This document shows, in pieces, positions 13,498 through 13,498 of a stretch of 13,498 nucleotides of DNA (position 1 is its first letter; each line of letters begins with the position of its first letter). Origin of the DNA: Gammaproteobacteria bacterium (lineage in GTDB: Bacteria > Pseudomonadota > Gammaproteobacteria > HK1); NCBI GenBank assembly GCA_022822245.1, contig JAJECB010000045.1:1-13498 (forward strand). The letters run 5' to 3'. The notes beneath the pieces are model-generated. The model ran no database searches and was not told where the DNA came from. It saw only the letters and a list, made by a program, of their open reading frames with translations. A program made the position numbers and the translations under genes.

Positions 13498-13498
13498 G

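Overview
The window is a strongly GC-rich stretch of bacterial chromosome, most likely from a proteobacterium. Reasons: the first 13 codons of a PII (GlnB/GlnK) protein at the left edge are preceded by a textbook sigma-54 promoter with NtrC-type enhancer sites, and a ProU-type betaine ABC transporter is present. I cannot place it below phylum; an alpha- or gammaproteobacterium is a guess. No rRNA, tRNA, CRISPR array, prophage or intact insertion sequence was found.

Layout. Positions 1-39 (minus) hold the start of glnB/glnK, and 40-552 hold its control region (5' UTR hairpin, -24/-12 promoter, paired NtrC sites) plus repeat-like debris. Next come four minus-strand genes, in the order of transcription: an ATP-dependent hydantoinase/oxoprolinase A-type protein (5592-3535), an aldo/keto reductase of the aldose dehydrogenase type (3412-2384), a COG3618 lactonase-type amidohydrolase (2332-1466), and a separate XRE-cupin regulator (1188-553). 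Divergent from the hydantoinase gene runs a plus-strand set: large and small subunits of a 3-isopropylmalate dehydratase-like enzyme (5816-7075, 7094-7636), an N-acyl-D-amino-acid deacylase-like amidohydrolase (7796-9535), and a periplasmic betaine-type binding protein with its own promoter (9811-10758). The right end holds, on the minus strand, a fused double ProW-type permease (13058-10941) and the 3' part of its CBS-domain ATPase (13497-13036), tail to tail with the binding protein.

How it may work together (inference). The transporter would import a quaternary ammonium or similar zwitterionic compound. The divergent enzyme block has an amide-bond-acting ATPase, a hydro-lyase, a deacylase, a dehydrogenase and a lactonase, and looks like a catabolic island controlled by the XRE-cupin protein. 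The substrate is unknown. The strongest candidate for new biochemistry is the dehydratase pair: the small subunit lacks the Ser-Ser-Arg-Glu signature of the LeuD swivel domain, and two substrate-pocket motifs of the large subunit are altered, while all three iron-sulfur cysteines remain. The hydantoinase A protein also has no B partner here. The glnB/glnK control region is the best-supported regulatory structure, with spacing like that described for the enteric glnA promoter.
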